A stretch of 64,000 nucleotides of DNA from Henckelia pumila (taxonomy: Eukaryota > Streptophyta > Magnoliopsida > Lamiales > Gesneriaceae): contig NW_027331833.1 of assembly GCF_033568475.1 (NCBI RefSeq), forward strand, positions 4,402,001 to 4,466,000, given 5' to 3'. A program made the translations under genes and the position numbers. Positions within the stretch are counted from its first letter, which is position 1. Every line of letters begins with the position of its first letter. A model generated the notes under the pieces. That model saw nothing but the letters and a program-made list of their open reading frames with translations. It had not been told where the DNA came from and ran no database searches. This document shows positions 24,079 to 35,847 of this stretch, piece by piece.

Positions 24079-26666
24079 CCCCTGCGAGTCCTCACTCCTC
24101 TTCTCATCGTCTTCTCCTCGCGCAATTGCCTTATGGTTTTCTGCAATTTTCTCCAGCTTTCGTTGCCTGTTTCCTTGCACCCTTTATTTTCTCTTATTCT
24201 GTAAGTTCTTCTTTCCAATGTCTACGGGTACATCTTCTACCTCTGGAGCGAATGCCAAAGGCTCTCCTAGAGACGAGGAGCCAAGTGGTAGCTCGAGCGA
24301 TGCTCGCTCCGCCTCTGCTCTTCCTTCCCGACATCCTTCTTTCAAGCAAACTTCTTGCATTCCAACTAAACCTTCTGTTGTTTCTTCTTCTCGCCCGAAG
24401 GGAAAAGGAAAGCAAAAGGTGAAGAACCCAAAACCCTTATCTTCTGCTCCACCTGCCTTGGGTTGGTACACCTACCTTCCCAGCACCCTATCTCAAGGGG
24501 CCGCGGAGGAACTTCGCGGCTCAGAGGAAATCCCCTTGTCCCACTCCTTATTCCGTCCCCTACCAAGGAGTACTCCTGATACTCCTCCGCCAGGTTGTTA
24601 TACCTTTTTCCGAGACCAAATCCGTAGCGGCCTTCGATTTCCCATTCCCCGTTTCTCTCTGGCTGTTGCCGATTTTTTTAAAGTCCCTGTTAATCAATTC
24701 CACCCGAACTCCTTCCGAATTATGGCCTCCACTTATATCTTTTTTAAAATTCACAACCTAGTTATCACCCCTCTCATTCTTCATTACTTTTTTTCTTGTC
24801 AGTTCAACGAAGGAGCTTTTTCCTTAGCTGTCCGGCTGAATGCTCGTTTTCTTTCCGATATCCCCTCTTCTCTGAAGGGATGGAAAGAGATGTATTTTTT
24901 CATTCAACCCCTGGCCCCTTTTACCTTTAGGACCGGGTTCTTATCTAGTCTTCCTCCTCAACCCGAGCTTCCAGAACAATATAAGGTTGAGGAGCCTTAT
25001 GTTCGTAGCTTGGCTTTAGTCAAGAATATGACATTTTCTTCCCCCGCCCTTTTGACACATGACAACATCATAGCCTACGGTTTGGGTACCCGAGTGGAAG
25101 ATCCCCTTGATCAGGTGATCGATGCATAGGCTTCCCCGGGAGCTCAACCTGGTAATGGCTTCCCTCTCTTTTTCTTTATGCATTTCCTGAATAAGCATCG
25201 GTGCTCATGTGCTTCTTTTTGGTGCAGGTCCCTTCGATATGATGAGAGAGAAATTTGCCCGACGGGCAGGAGAGAAGAGGGCTGCCAAAGAGAAGACTCA
25301 AGCTTTGGCGGAGAGGAGGAAGAAGGCTCGGGTGGAGGAAAGGAGCGGTATTCCTCCCCAAGGTCCACCAGTTGTGATCTCTCCCTCCATCCCGCTCGTT
25401 CCTTCTGTCGTTCCTCCTTCACTAGCGGGCGTTGGAGTCACGGAGGCCCCTGCTACTGCATTGGCTCCGCCTTAATTAGGACCCCAGTCCCAACTTTCCT
25501 TGTCCGCGGTGGACTTAGAAGATGAGGTACCGCTCTCCCAGTGCAAAAGAAAAGTTGTCCCGGCATCTGAAATGATTAATTTGAGCGATTCAGATGACGC
25601 CTCTCTTAGAAAAAACCTTGCTCTCACGGCCCCGACCCCGTCTATGGTCCTTCCTACGCCGGGCTGGGAGGCGCCTGCCTCCAGTAGTGAGCAAACCCAC
25701 CGTGCCTGGGGTGGTCCAGTGGATGGTAGCAACTGGGGTTCTCAATTCCCTCTCTTCCTATCGGGGTCAGCCTCTTCCAAAGTGGCCCAAATCCAAAGCC
25801 TATTATCTCCCGAAGAACGTTCCTTACTGGCGGCTCGTGGTGTTACCTTTAAACTCTCCGAGGGTATCTCGCATGCTTATATGGTAGACTCTTTTCTCCT
25901 GATAAATGAAATGGGTAATATACTTCTTGCTCTAATCGACGGGTGTTCTTGGATGCAGGGCATATGCATGCTAGCCAACGCTTTAGATGAGGCGAATGCT
26001 AGCCTTGTCCGGGAGAGTGAGAAGTACGGCTCTTTTGAGGAGTGTATTGCTCTGCTCCGTACACAAGCGGCCAGAATGGGAAAAGCACATCAGGTAGAGG
26101 TTCAATCCCTCCGAGAGTTTTTGGAGAGTTCTCAGGCGGACATGGCTCGGGTACAGGAGAGTTGGAAGAAAAAATTGGCCGAGGTCCAAGATCGCCATTC
26201 CTCCGAGATTCAATCCCTCGAGGCTCAAATAGAGCAAGTTACCAGGGAGCTTGGTCAGGTTCGGGAGGAAAAAGACCTGGCTTGGAATGAAACGGGGAGA
26301 CTTCGGGCATCCGCGGAGATGATGCAGAACCAACTGATAATTTCCCGTACGGAGGCGGATCTGCACCATTCTTCAGCCTTGGATGCTGCCCAGGTTTTGG
26401 AGGAGCGCTTCGGTACTGAAGCTGAATGGCGGAAGTCTTTCCTGTCTTCCAAGGAGTTTGAGAAGATGGTGATAGACAGGTCCTTTGAATTCTTTGCCCA
26501 GGGTTTCGATCTCTGTTCCGCTCAGTACGAAGCAGCTGGTCTGCCACAGGAAGGGATTCCAGATCTCAACCAGGCCATCGCTTATTTACCTTCCGGATCC
26601 GCAAATGGAGGAGAAAAGCCTCAGGAAGGGGCAAACGCAAACGGAGGGGAAAAATCTCAGGAGGAG

Positions 26667-28043
26667 TGATAAGTGTATTTTATACACTTAATTTAGTTAT
26701 GATTTTAATTGTTAAATATTTGTTTCGAGCAAATTTATGTGGGTGTTTTGTTGTTTTTGTGATTATAGGGAATTATGGAGATTTGGTGGAGAAAAGAAGA
26801 AATTAATGGAAAAGAAGAATTATTGTTGAAGAAAATAAGAAATAAGATTTATTTGGAGAAAAGAATAAAAGAAAAGAGAAAGAATAAAGAAGAGAAGAAA
26901 CGTACAAACAAAGAAATGAGATTTCTTAATGGCCTTTTCTATATTGGGCCACTAAAATTGTTAGCGCTTCTTTTTAGCGCTAAAGAAGAGCAATCGCGCT
27001 AAGTTCCTGAAGACTTGAGGATTGAGATTTCGAGTTGAAGGCGCGCCCGCGCCTCTTATTAAATCGGGCAATTAATTCTTGGGCTTGATTTTGTGGGCTT
27101 TTGCTGACGCTATAAAAGGATTTTTGTCAGACTTGAGAAAGGGGAGAGAGCCGCCACACACACATTAGAATATCAGAGATTGAGATCGTGAACTTTTGTG
27201 ATTTCTGGAGCTCAACTGAAGAACAAAGACGGAGTTCGATAGTCCGGACACGGCGTCGACGACGGATTTGATTTCTTACTTTTATTTTATTCTGAATATG
27301 TTTGGATTTTTGAACATGTTTTGTTTTATTCAGAATTTGATTATGAACTAATTTTTTATAGTCTAGAGGTCGGATGGAACCTGGTGTAGACGCTTTCATG
27401 AATGTTTGATTTTATTGAATTGAATTTCTTCTAAATTAATTGTTTTTTCTAGAATTGATTGTCTTTTCAATTATCTGATCAATAATTGATTTGTTATATT
27501 TATTTGAAATCATTGCTCGGGAGAGGGAATTTTGAATAGGACATTAGAAACTACACTGTTAATTATTTATACAGCTTGGGAGAGTGTATGATTTTAACAG
27601 AGCTTTTAAAATGAACATTGTTTTGTGATAGATCAATGCGATAAATTCTTAATAGGGATATTGGAATTTACTTGTAGTTGATAAACATTATTTGTTGCTC
27701 GGGAGAGGGAAATAATATACGTAAGTGTTCTTGGCTATTAATCGATTGGAATTCATGAATATTAATTAATTAGGATTGATTGTTGTTGAAACCAGATGAA
27801 ATCTATACCTCTAGATCATTTTTCTCTGATTGATTATTCCTAAAAGTTGTGTGCGTGCTATCTAAAATCATCTGATTATTTATTTTATTGCAAAATTCTC
27901 AAAGTTTGATTTTCTAGATAAAATTTAGACTATTCTAATTACAAGTACTAAATATTTTCATTTTACTCCCTGTGGGATCGATATCTGATTTAATCACTAT
28001 ATTAAAACTTGATACTCGTACGCTTGCGAGGAATTTTCACAAC
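26667..28043 (+). repeat. Athila-2 5' LTR
   Basis: It starts TGATAAGTG and ends TTTTCACAAC, directly before the PBS. A TATA box (CTATAAAAGG) is at about 27109-27118, with GCGC-rich dyads just upstream (26963-27060). A 37-bp GC-rich segment present in the 3' LTR (near 34590-34626) is missing here. Confidence 0.93.
26963..27060. repeat. GCGC-type dyads upstream of the Athila-2 LTR TATA box
   Basis: A TTAGCGC/GCGCTAA pair, CGCGCTAAG and GGCGCGCCCGCGCC lie within 100 bp, immediately before the TATA box. The 3' LTR holds one more unit (GCGCGCCCGCCCG). The same GCGC/GCGCCCGC words form the dense array at 30600-30915 before the env-position ORF. Confidence 0.75.
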
Positions 28044-28050
28044 AAATTTT

Positions 28051-28068
28051 TGGCGCCGTTGCCGGGGA
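28051..28068 (+). other. Athila-2 primer binding site
   Basis: TGGCGCCGTTGCCGGGGA begins eight bases after the 5' LTR. This is the usual Athila PBS, complementary to a tRNA 3' end, commonly given as tRNA-Asp. Confidence 0.85.
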
Positions 28069-28189
28069 GTAATTTTTGATTTTTTTTAGTCTTGTTACCA
28101 ATTAGTCTAGATTTTAATTTAGAGTTTTTTTTTATTTTATTTTATTTTAAGTTACTAATTGATTTCTTCTTATTTTTAAACTGCAGTTT

Positions 28190-30430
28190 ATGCGACGATC
28201 TCAAAGTACAAATTCTTTACTTTTTGATCCGGAGATCGAGCGCACTGCACGTGCTTTGAGAAGAATTAGAAGAAAAGAATTAAGGAACATGGCTGAAGAA
28301 GAAGCACAACAAGCTCCCTTGGTATCAATCAGAGATCACTTCAGGCCAGTAATCCAGGCTCACTATTCTGGAATTGCTCGAGGGACCATTAACGCAAATA
28401 ATTTTGAGCTAAAGCCGGCCTTGATCAACATGGTTCAACAGAACCAATTTAATGGGAGCTCCACTGCCGATCCTCATCTACACCTACGCACCTTTTTGGA
28501 GATAACCGATACGGTAAAAATAAATGATGTGTCTGAGGATATTATACGCTTACGCTTGTTTCCGTTTTCTCTCAGGGATCAAGCCAGAAGTTGGTTGCAA
28601 TCACTGCCGCTTGGAAGCATCACTACTTGGGAGGGGATGACAGAAAAATTTCTTGCAAAATATTTTCCTCCTGCCAAAACCACCCAACTGAAGATCGAGA
28701 TTAGCACCTTCCGGCAGATGGACACTGAATAGTTATATGAGGCGTGGGAAAGGAATAAAGAATTATTAAGACGTTGTCCTAACCACAATTTTGCAGATTG
28801 GGAACAGATCGAGTGGTTTTACAACGGACTGAATGCGCCTACAAGGATGAATGTCGATTCTGCTGCTGGAGGTACTATATTTGCGAAGGATCATGTTCAG
28901 GCTTATGATATGTTAGAGCAGATGACGGTCAATATCTTTCAATGGCCATCTGAGCGTATGGGAGTCAAAAAGCCAGCTGGAGTGTATGCAGTGGATCCTC
29001 TCACGTCCATCACTGCTCAATTATCGGCACTGACTACACAGGTAGCTGCATTGAATAAAGTGAGTGTTGCAGAACCAGCAGGTGTGCGGGGTGCTATGGA
29101 TGAATCTCACTATCATGAACAAGCCCAGTACATCAATCAAAGAGGTTATGGAGCTTTCAGAGGTAATCCTGTCCTTAATACTTACCATCCTAGCTTTCGA
29201 AATCATGAAGATTTTTCTTATGCTAACAATACTAATAAGGGTGATGGTAAGTTGTCTTTGGAGGATGTGGTTAGTACCTTTGTTCAGGAATCAGGTAAGA
29301 GGATGGCAAGAACTGAGTCTCGCCTTGACAGCTTGGAGACGCACATGGCCAACATAAGTGCTGTGTTGCAATCCATGGAAACCAGCATAGGGCAGTTGGC
29401 GAATGCACTGAAGGACAACAACCGCGGCCAGTTCTCTAGCAATACTGAGGTAAATCCAAAGGAGCAGTGCAATGCCATAGAGTTGAGGAGTAGAAAAGAA
29501 ATTGGAGTCCAAGAACCTGCTATGAAAGAGGAGAAAGTCGAGAAAAAAGAGAAGGAGCCTGAACTGGAGCCGAAACCGATGTACAAGCCTCCACTTCCCT
29601 ACCCGCAAAGGTTCAAGAAGAAGGCGTTGGATGAGCAGTTCTCCAAATTCTTGGAGATTTTCAAGAAAATTCACATCAAAATCCCCTTTGCTGAAGCTTT
29701 GGAACAAATGCCGAACTACGCAAAATTTATCAAGGAGATGATGTCCAAGAAAAGGAGACTGCTAGAGAACGAGGTTGTCAATCTGACTGAAGAGTGCAGT
29801 GCGGTGCTTCAAAAGAAAATGCCACAAAAGCTTAAGGATCCAGGGAGTTTTACTATTCCTTGTTCCATTGGTGGTTCTTATTTTAATAATGCACTTTGTG
29901 ATTTAGGGGCTAGTATTAATTTAATGATGTTATCTATGTATAGGTCCTTGGAGTTGGGAGACATGAAATCGACTAAGATTTCATTGCAATTGGCGGATCG
30001 GAGCATTACATATCCCCTTGGCATTGTTGAAGATGTTCTAGTCAAGGTGGATAAATTTATCTTCACAGCGGATTTTGTGATCCTGGATATTGAAGCGGAT
30101 CATGGGGCTCCGTTGATTTTTGGACGTCCATTTTTGGCTACGGCTGATGCAAAAATTGAAGTGAAAAAGGGTGAATTGTCGATGGGTGTGGAGTGCGAAC
30201 GGGCGATTTTTAATCTATTTATGAACGCACCTAATCCATCCATCGAAGAATTATGCTTAATTGAGCCGGTTGTGAAGCTAGAGAGCTGTCAAAGAGCTAA
30301 TATTGTGGTTGAATCGTCAAAGAAGAAAAGGCCAAATTTACCACCAATGAAGGCCACGAAAAAAAGAGCAAAACTTAAACGGCGGATCGTGGAATTTATT
30401 TGGCGTGTGAAGGAAAAAGGGAAGATCTAA
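28190..30430 (+). pseudogene. Athila-2 gag-protease ORF with one nonsense codon
   Basis: One frame runs from ATG 28190 to 30430 with a single TAG at 28730-28732. Gag opens MRRSQSTNSLLFDPEIERTA, a typical Athila start, and has a retrotrans_gag region (RTFLEITDTVKIN, IRLRLFPFSLRDQARSWL, TWEGMTEKFLAKYFPP). The expected zinc knuckle is not recognisable: no paired cysteines occur between the gag core and the protease. Residues about 200-320 hold a likely coiled coil. The protease core is around 29880-30150 (ALCDLGASINLM with the catalytic Asp, IFGRPFLATA). A basic tail ends the frame. In autonomous Athila elements RT follows the protease; here a non-coding spacer follows at once. The clean frame suggests recent loss of activity. 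Confidence 0.9.
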
Positions 30431-31411
30431 CAATGGTGAAAGTCGGGCTGACGACTTTAAACCAAGCGCCACTTGGGAGGCAACCCAAGCTTTTTATTTT
30501 ATTTTAGTTTTAATTGCTTTTATTTTCATTTTTTTGTTTTTTTTTAAATCCTAATTCTTGTTAATTTTCAAAATTTTTAGGCTTCAAAAAATCTCAAATT
30601 CGAGCATAGGGGGCGCCCGCCCCATCAATTGAGCGCCCGCCCTTTGTCTAGGAGAAATTTTGGGTTGAGTAGCGAACTAAAGGCACGCCCGCGCCACTCC
30701 TATTAAGCGCCCGCGCTCACACTTCGGATCACTAATGCAATCCTAGCGCAAACAAATCCCCATCTGCGCTCAAACTAGCGCAATCGCGCCACTCATCTGC
30801 GCCTACTCTTGCGCCAAAGAGCTTCCCAAGTGCGCTGAAATTAGCGCAAACGCGCAACAAAATCGCGCAACAATTGAGCGCAAACGCGCTTATGGAACGC
30901 GCAAATCTTGCGCAAACGGGATCCTGAGCATATTAAAAATTGCATCACAGAGTTCACGGAATTCACTGTCTGTCTCAAATTCTCCTATTTGTGCACCAAT
31001 TGCCTTCGAAAATCCTCCTATCATTCAAATTAAGAGCATCATTGGGAGTTAATCTTCATTATTAGAACAAAATCTCAGAAGTTGTTTCTCTGATTCCTCC
31101 ACGCTATCGCACAGAAACAGGGGGATTCCGAAGGGATTTTGAAGATTTTTTTTGTGAACGGTAAAAAGCTCAAATTAGTTTATCCTAAATTCAAGCTGTG
31201 TTCTATTTGACTTGAGAAGTTGATTTCAGCTATTTTTTGGTATTATGAATGGTATTGCGTGTATGTTTGGGTATCATTGAAGTAGTGCACGCCATGTGTT
31301 TGATGAATTATCTGGGAAATGGTTGTGGTTAAACGTGTTGTGCCATGTGTTGAGACTTTGATACTTCAATCGGCTATTCCTATTGATTTGTGTTTGAATT
31401 ATTGAGTTATA
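30431..31411 (+). repeat. Athila-2 spacer with dense GCGC-dyad array
   Basis: No coding frame. It opens with the GGGAGGCAACCCAAGC block (30474-30490) that in Athila elements I associate with the end of pol. From about 30600 to 30915 there are more than 20 GCGC-containing words such as GCGCCCGC, TAGCGCAA and CAAACGCGC at short irregular spacing. About 500 bp of leader follow before the env-position ORF at 31412. Confidence 0.8.
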
Positions 31412-32589
31412 ATGCCGTCAAAGACTAAGGGTAAGGGATCACTGTCTTCATCCTCCACTGCCCCATATGATCTTCATCGGTTTTGGAATGCTACAGCCGA
31501 ATCTAATTATCTTGATTTGACAGAGAAGGGAATGCAAAAAGAAAGAGGAATGAGCCAGAGAGAGCTTGATGCTCCGGCACTAATTGAAGCAAGAAGACGA
31601 GGATGGGAAACGTTTGTTAAGAGTCCGTCAGAGGTCGTTATATCGTTGGTTTGTGAATTTTACGCCAATCTAATGGTAAAAGATGTGAATTTCAAGGTTA
31701 GAGTTAGAGGTAAATTGGTGGCGTTTGATAGTCGCACAATTAATGATCTTTATGACATGCCAAACATTGAAGATGATGAGTATCAGGCATTCAAAAATGT
31801 GTCATTTCCCGATGATCTAGTACTTCAGACTTTATGTCATGAGGGAGCGGAATGGAAGAAAAATGCAAGGCACGAGCCTGTTACATTTTCATCTATTTTT
31901 CTGCGACGAGAAGCGAATAACTAGCATGAGTTTGTAGCTGCCAGGATGTTGCCATCTGGGCATACATCAAATGTGACAAAGGCTAAGGTCACTCTTGTCT
32001 ACTGCATTGTGACCGGAAAATCTGTTGATGCTGGGAGGGTAATTCAAGAGTCTATCATTGCTGCTACTAGGGGATCTTCGACTATCAGTTTACCCCATTC
32101 TTCTTTGATTACTGAGCTTTGTCAGAGTGCCGGTGTTGTGTGGGATGATACTGAGCATATTCTTCAGATACGGGGTCCTATAAAAATTACTGGTGCTTTG
32201 AAACGAGATAAGAAGACGAAAGCAGCTAGTACTTCTGAACAGGCAGCTGAACCACTGCAGCCCTCTGAGCCAATACCACACTTTGAGCCAGCACCTTCCC
32301 ATTTGGAAGGACCTATGTCACTACCGACGCATCCGGCCACTGAGTATTCTACTCGTGATGATTCTACGGCTACTCGTGATGATTCTCGGCCGTGCTTACT
32401 CAGATGAAGAAGCAGTGGAAGATGATGCGAGCACATATGACATACATGCATGACTTCACTGCCGCTCTCACCCAGAATTATCCTCCCACTGTTGTGCCAT
32501 ATCCACCTCCTCCGCAGTGGTCTTCTGATGATACTGTTGATGTTGCTCCGTCTTTCCATGGATATGATGATGATGACGCCGAGTCCTGA
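31412..32589 (+). pseudogene. Athila-2 env-position ORF, putative plant transposon protein domain
   Basis: The frame from ATG 31412 reads 170 codons to a TAG at 31922-31924. It resumes in the same frame to 32407 and, after a frameshift near 32392, ends at 32589 with a short acidic tail (GYDDDDAES). Recognisable blocks: LHRFWNATAESNYLDL, VRGKLVAFDSRTINDLYD, NIEDDEYQAF, GHTSNVTKAKVTLVY and LITELCQSAGVVWDD. The same blocks occur in the Athila-1 ORF at 4935-6131. I place both in the putative plant transposon protein domain family (PF20167 as I recall). No membrane-spanning or signal segment is evident, so the name env-like rests only on position. Function unknown. Confidence 0.7.
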
Positions 32590-34200
32590 TGCTCGGTGTT
32601 GAAGGTATGAGTCCCTTGTTCTTTTATTGTTTTTAATCATTAGGAACAATGATTATATTAAGTTTGGGGGGATGAATCATTTTGTGCAATGATTTAGTTG
32701 AGTAGTTGAATTTTATTGTGTGCTTCATAGATAAAATTTTTGTTGTTGAGTTGATTTGAGTTGAAAAGGAGTCAAGAAAGAAATGGATGCATGGCTGATG
32801 AAAATATTTTTTGTGTTATAACTGAAATCCATGATTGTCTACCTATCTGACAGATATTTTTGAAAAAATGGAATCAATTAGATGAACAATTTCCTATATA
32901 CTCTGTGATTAATATTTGAATCTGATTTTTGAAACATACAAACATATATATGATTGAGGCATTGTTTGAAATTTTTGGGCCTTGAATTCTATTGAATCAA
33001 TTTATCCTTAGTTGCCTATTTGAGCCTACACGTATATTAGTATATTGAGGTACGAGAAAATCTGAAATTTTTGTGAAAATCATCGTTAACTGCTGATGAT
33101 TATTCTTTTCTGCACTGATTGAATTTTTATGATTTAATTGTGGATTGAGACTTGTCTAGAACTAGTTCGGACACTCTTCGAGGCAAAATACGGGCAAAAC
33201 TGAGATTAGAAATGATTTAGGCAATTTTTCTGAATTCGTTTGAGCCTTTCAAGCTACCCTGTAATGAATGTTATCCCTAGTACCTTATTTGAGCTTTATT
33301 GAAAATCAAATGGCATGCGTGTAAACGTGTGATTAAACCCCCATTCGTCATTATTTCAAGGTCCTACATTGACTACCTAATTAGCCTAAACACTAATTCC
33401 TACCTTTAAGGGAGTAATTTGAATGCTAAAATGTTGTATGCTCCTAGTTTTATTTGTGAAAAATAGAATGGTTTAGTGGATGAATTGAAAAGAAAAAAAT
33501 GAAAAAGGTAGTAGAAAAAAAATAATGAAAGTTGAAAAGAGTTGTGAAAGAAGATGAAGTTGAGAAAAAATTAATGAAGTGAATTGAAGAGAAAAAGTGT
33601 GAAATTGTGAATGAAAAAGGAGTCGTAATTAGAGTTTGATAAAATTATAAATTACTCCTTGTTTTGAATTCTTATCCTTCATTTGTAGCCATGAGTCAGG
33701 CCTTACATTATAAGCTTATTAAGTCCTATTGACCGAGTCTCAGTTGCCCAATATACTACGGGAGAAGAGTTGCGAGAATTTAGCCTATGAACTGTTGATT
33801 GACGCTTTTAATGATTATTAATTTTGATCGAAACACGCACACATTATTATTCTTTGCATTTACCTATTTGTGAGTGTTTTTTATTAATATCCTATATTTT
33901 GATCCTATGCTACTTTGAAAAGTCCTCATGATCTATTAATGTGAATTGAATTTGGAGAATGGTGTTTTGAACGTGAGTTGCGGAGATTGTGAATTTATGC
34001 AGTTATTTTGTTATGATTGAAACTTTCGAGTGTTAGTAGGTTGGATGAGATTGGATTTGATATTTTTGAAATCATTGTTGATGTCATTGCTCCATACTAT
34101 TTCTTGACTATTCTTGTTGGTTTTTGATGATTTGAGTTTTTGGAATTTGAATTTTAATAGTTTTGCTTGGGACTAGCAAAAGTCTAAGTTTGGGGGTATT
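32590..34200 (+). other. Athila-2 AT-rich 3' spacer and polypurine tract
   Basis: No coding frame in 1.6 kb. A PPT-like AAGTTTGGGGGG lies right after the ORF (about 32659-32671). The likely functional one, AAGTTTGGGGGTATT, directly adjoins the 3' LTR (34186-34200). The arrangement mirrors the repeated tracts in Athila-1. Confidence 0.7.
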
Positions 34201-35617
34201 TGATAAGTGTATTTTATACACTTAATTTAGTTATGATTTTAATTGTTAAATATTTGTTTCGAGCAGATTTATGTGGGTGTTTTGTTGTTTTTGTGATTAT
34301 AGGGAATTATGGAGATTTGGTGGAGAAAAGAAGAAATTAATGGAAAAGAAGAATTATTGTTGAAGAAAATAAGAAATAAGATTTATTTGGAGAAAAAAAT
34401 AAAAGAAAAGAGAAAGAATAAAGAAGAGAAGAAACGTACAGACAAAGAAATGAGATTTCTTAATGGGCTTTTCTATATTGGGCCACTAAAATTGTTAGCG
34501 CTTCTTGTTAGCGCTAAAGAAGAGCAATCGCGCTAAGTTCCTGACGACTTGAGGATTGAGATTTCGAGTTGAAGGCGCGCCCGCGCCTCTTCTTGCGCGC
34601 CCGCCCGTCGCTGTGTTTTGAAAATTTTATTAAATCGGGCAATTAATTCTTGGGCTTGATTTTGTGGGCTTTTGCTGATGCTATAAAAGGATTTTTGTCA
34701 GACTTGAGAAAGGGGAGAGAGCCGCCACACACACATTAGAATATCAGAGATTGAGATCGTGAACTTTTGTGATTTCTGGAGCTCAACTGAAGAACAAAGA
34801 CGGAGTTCGATAGTCCGGACACGGCGTCGACGACGGATTTGATTTCTTACTTTTATTTTATTCTGAATATGTTTGGATTTTTGAACATGTTTTGTTTTAT
34901 TCAGAATTTGATTATGAACTAATTTTTTATAGTATAGAGGTCGGATGGAACCTGGTGTAGACGCTTTCATGAATGTTTGATTTTATTGAATTGAATTTCT
35001 TCTAAATTAATTGTTTTTTCTAGAATTGATTGTCTTTTCAATTATCTGATCAATAATTGATTTGTTATATTTATTTGAAATCATTGCTCGGGAGAGGGGA
35101 TTTTGAATAGGACATTAGAAACTACACTGTTAATTATTTATACAGCTCGGGAGAGTGTATGATTTTAACAGAGCTTTTAAAATAAACATTGTTTTGTGAT
35201 AGATCACTGTGATAAATTCTTAATAGGGATATTGGAATTTACTTGTAGTTGATAAACATTATTTGTTGCTCGGGAGAGGGAAATAATAATATACGTAAGT
35301 GTTCTTGGCTATTAATCGATTGGAATTCATGAATATTAATTAATTAGGATTGATTGTTGTTGAAACCAGATGAAATCTATACCTCTAGATCATTTTTCTC
35401 TGATTGATTATTCCTAAAAGTTGTGTGCGTGCTATCTAAAATCATCTGATTATTTATTTTATTGCAAAATTCTCAAAGTTTGATTTTCTAGATAAAGTTT
35501 AAACTATTCTAATTACAAGTACCAAATATTTTCATTTTACTCCCTGTGGGATCGATATATGATTTAATCACTATATTAAAATTTGATACTCGTACGCTTG
35601 CGAGGAATTTTCACAAC
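34201..35617 (+). repeat. Athila-2 3' LTR
   Basis: Near-identical to 26667-28043 apart from about 18 substitutions and two indels, with the same TATA box near 34680. It carries the additional 37-bp GC-rich unit at about 34590-34626 that the 5' LTR lacks. Confidence 0.95.
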
Positions 35618-35847
35618 GAGGAGGCCAACATGTCAGAGCCTCGGCCTTAAACTCTTACCCCCTCCCTCTTTCAGAGCTTTCCAATTTTTGTATATGTACA
35701 TATTGTGATTCCTTTATAAATTAATGCTAAACTTTGTTCCTTATTTGCATTTTATTTGTTTTAGCTTTATCACAATAACCTTCTCCTGAGGGCAATTATT
35801 CTTATTGCCTTCTAGGAGAAATTCCTGGTTTAACATTATTGGGAATT

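Larger units (their letters stand above)
26667..35617 (+). mobile_element. Athila-2: non-autonomous Athila-type retrotransposon nested in Tat-1
   Basis: LTRs at 26667-28043 and 34201-35617 begin TGATAAGTG and end TTTTCACAAC. GAGGAG flanks both sides (26661-26666 and 35618-35623), the target-site duplication. The order is LTR, PBS, gag-protease, GC-rich spacer, env-position ORF, AT-rich spacer with polypurine tract, LTR. RT, RNase H and integrase are absent, so movement would need enzymes from another element. The two LTRs differ by about 18 substitutions plus a 37-bp and a 3-bp indel, so it is younger than Tat-1. Confidence 0.95.
24218..35650 (+). pseudogene. Tat-1 antisense ORF: putative gypsy-type transposase domain plus coiled coil, interrupted by Athila-2
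   Basis: A plus-strand gene opposite to gag-pol. Exon 1 (24218 to about 25151) has a Ser/Lys-rich N-terminus, then GLRFPIPRFSLAVADFFKVP and QFHPNSFRIMASTYIFFK, which match my recollection of the putative gypsy-type transposon domain (PF04195). A TAG at 25127-25129 breaks it. A GT-AG intron (about 25152-25226) joins in frame to FDMMREKFARRAGEKRAAK. Another stop (TAA, about 25473) interrupts the linker. After a short likely intron (about 25914-25957) a heptad-rich coiled coil runs from about 25958 to 26480. The frame meets the Athila-2 LTR at 26667, whose first codon TGA ends it after QEE. The original last codons continue beyond Athila-2 from 35624 to a TAA at 35648-35650. Antisense genes of this kind are known from Tat-lineage elements such as Grande; their function is unknown. 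Confidence 0.8.

Noticed and set aside
26775-27002. 75-codon Lys/Glu-rich frame in both Athila-2 LTRs (also 34309-34536)
   Set aside because: It is open in both LTR copies, but it is simple low-complexity A/G-rich sequence without a recognisable family.
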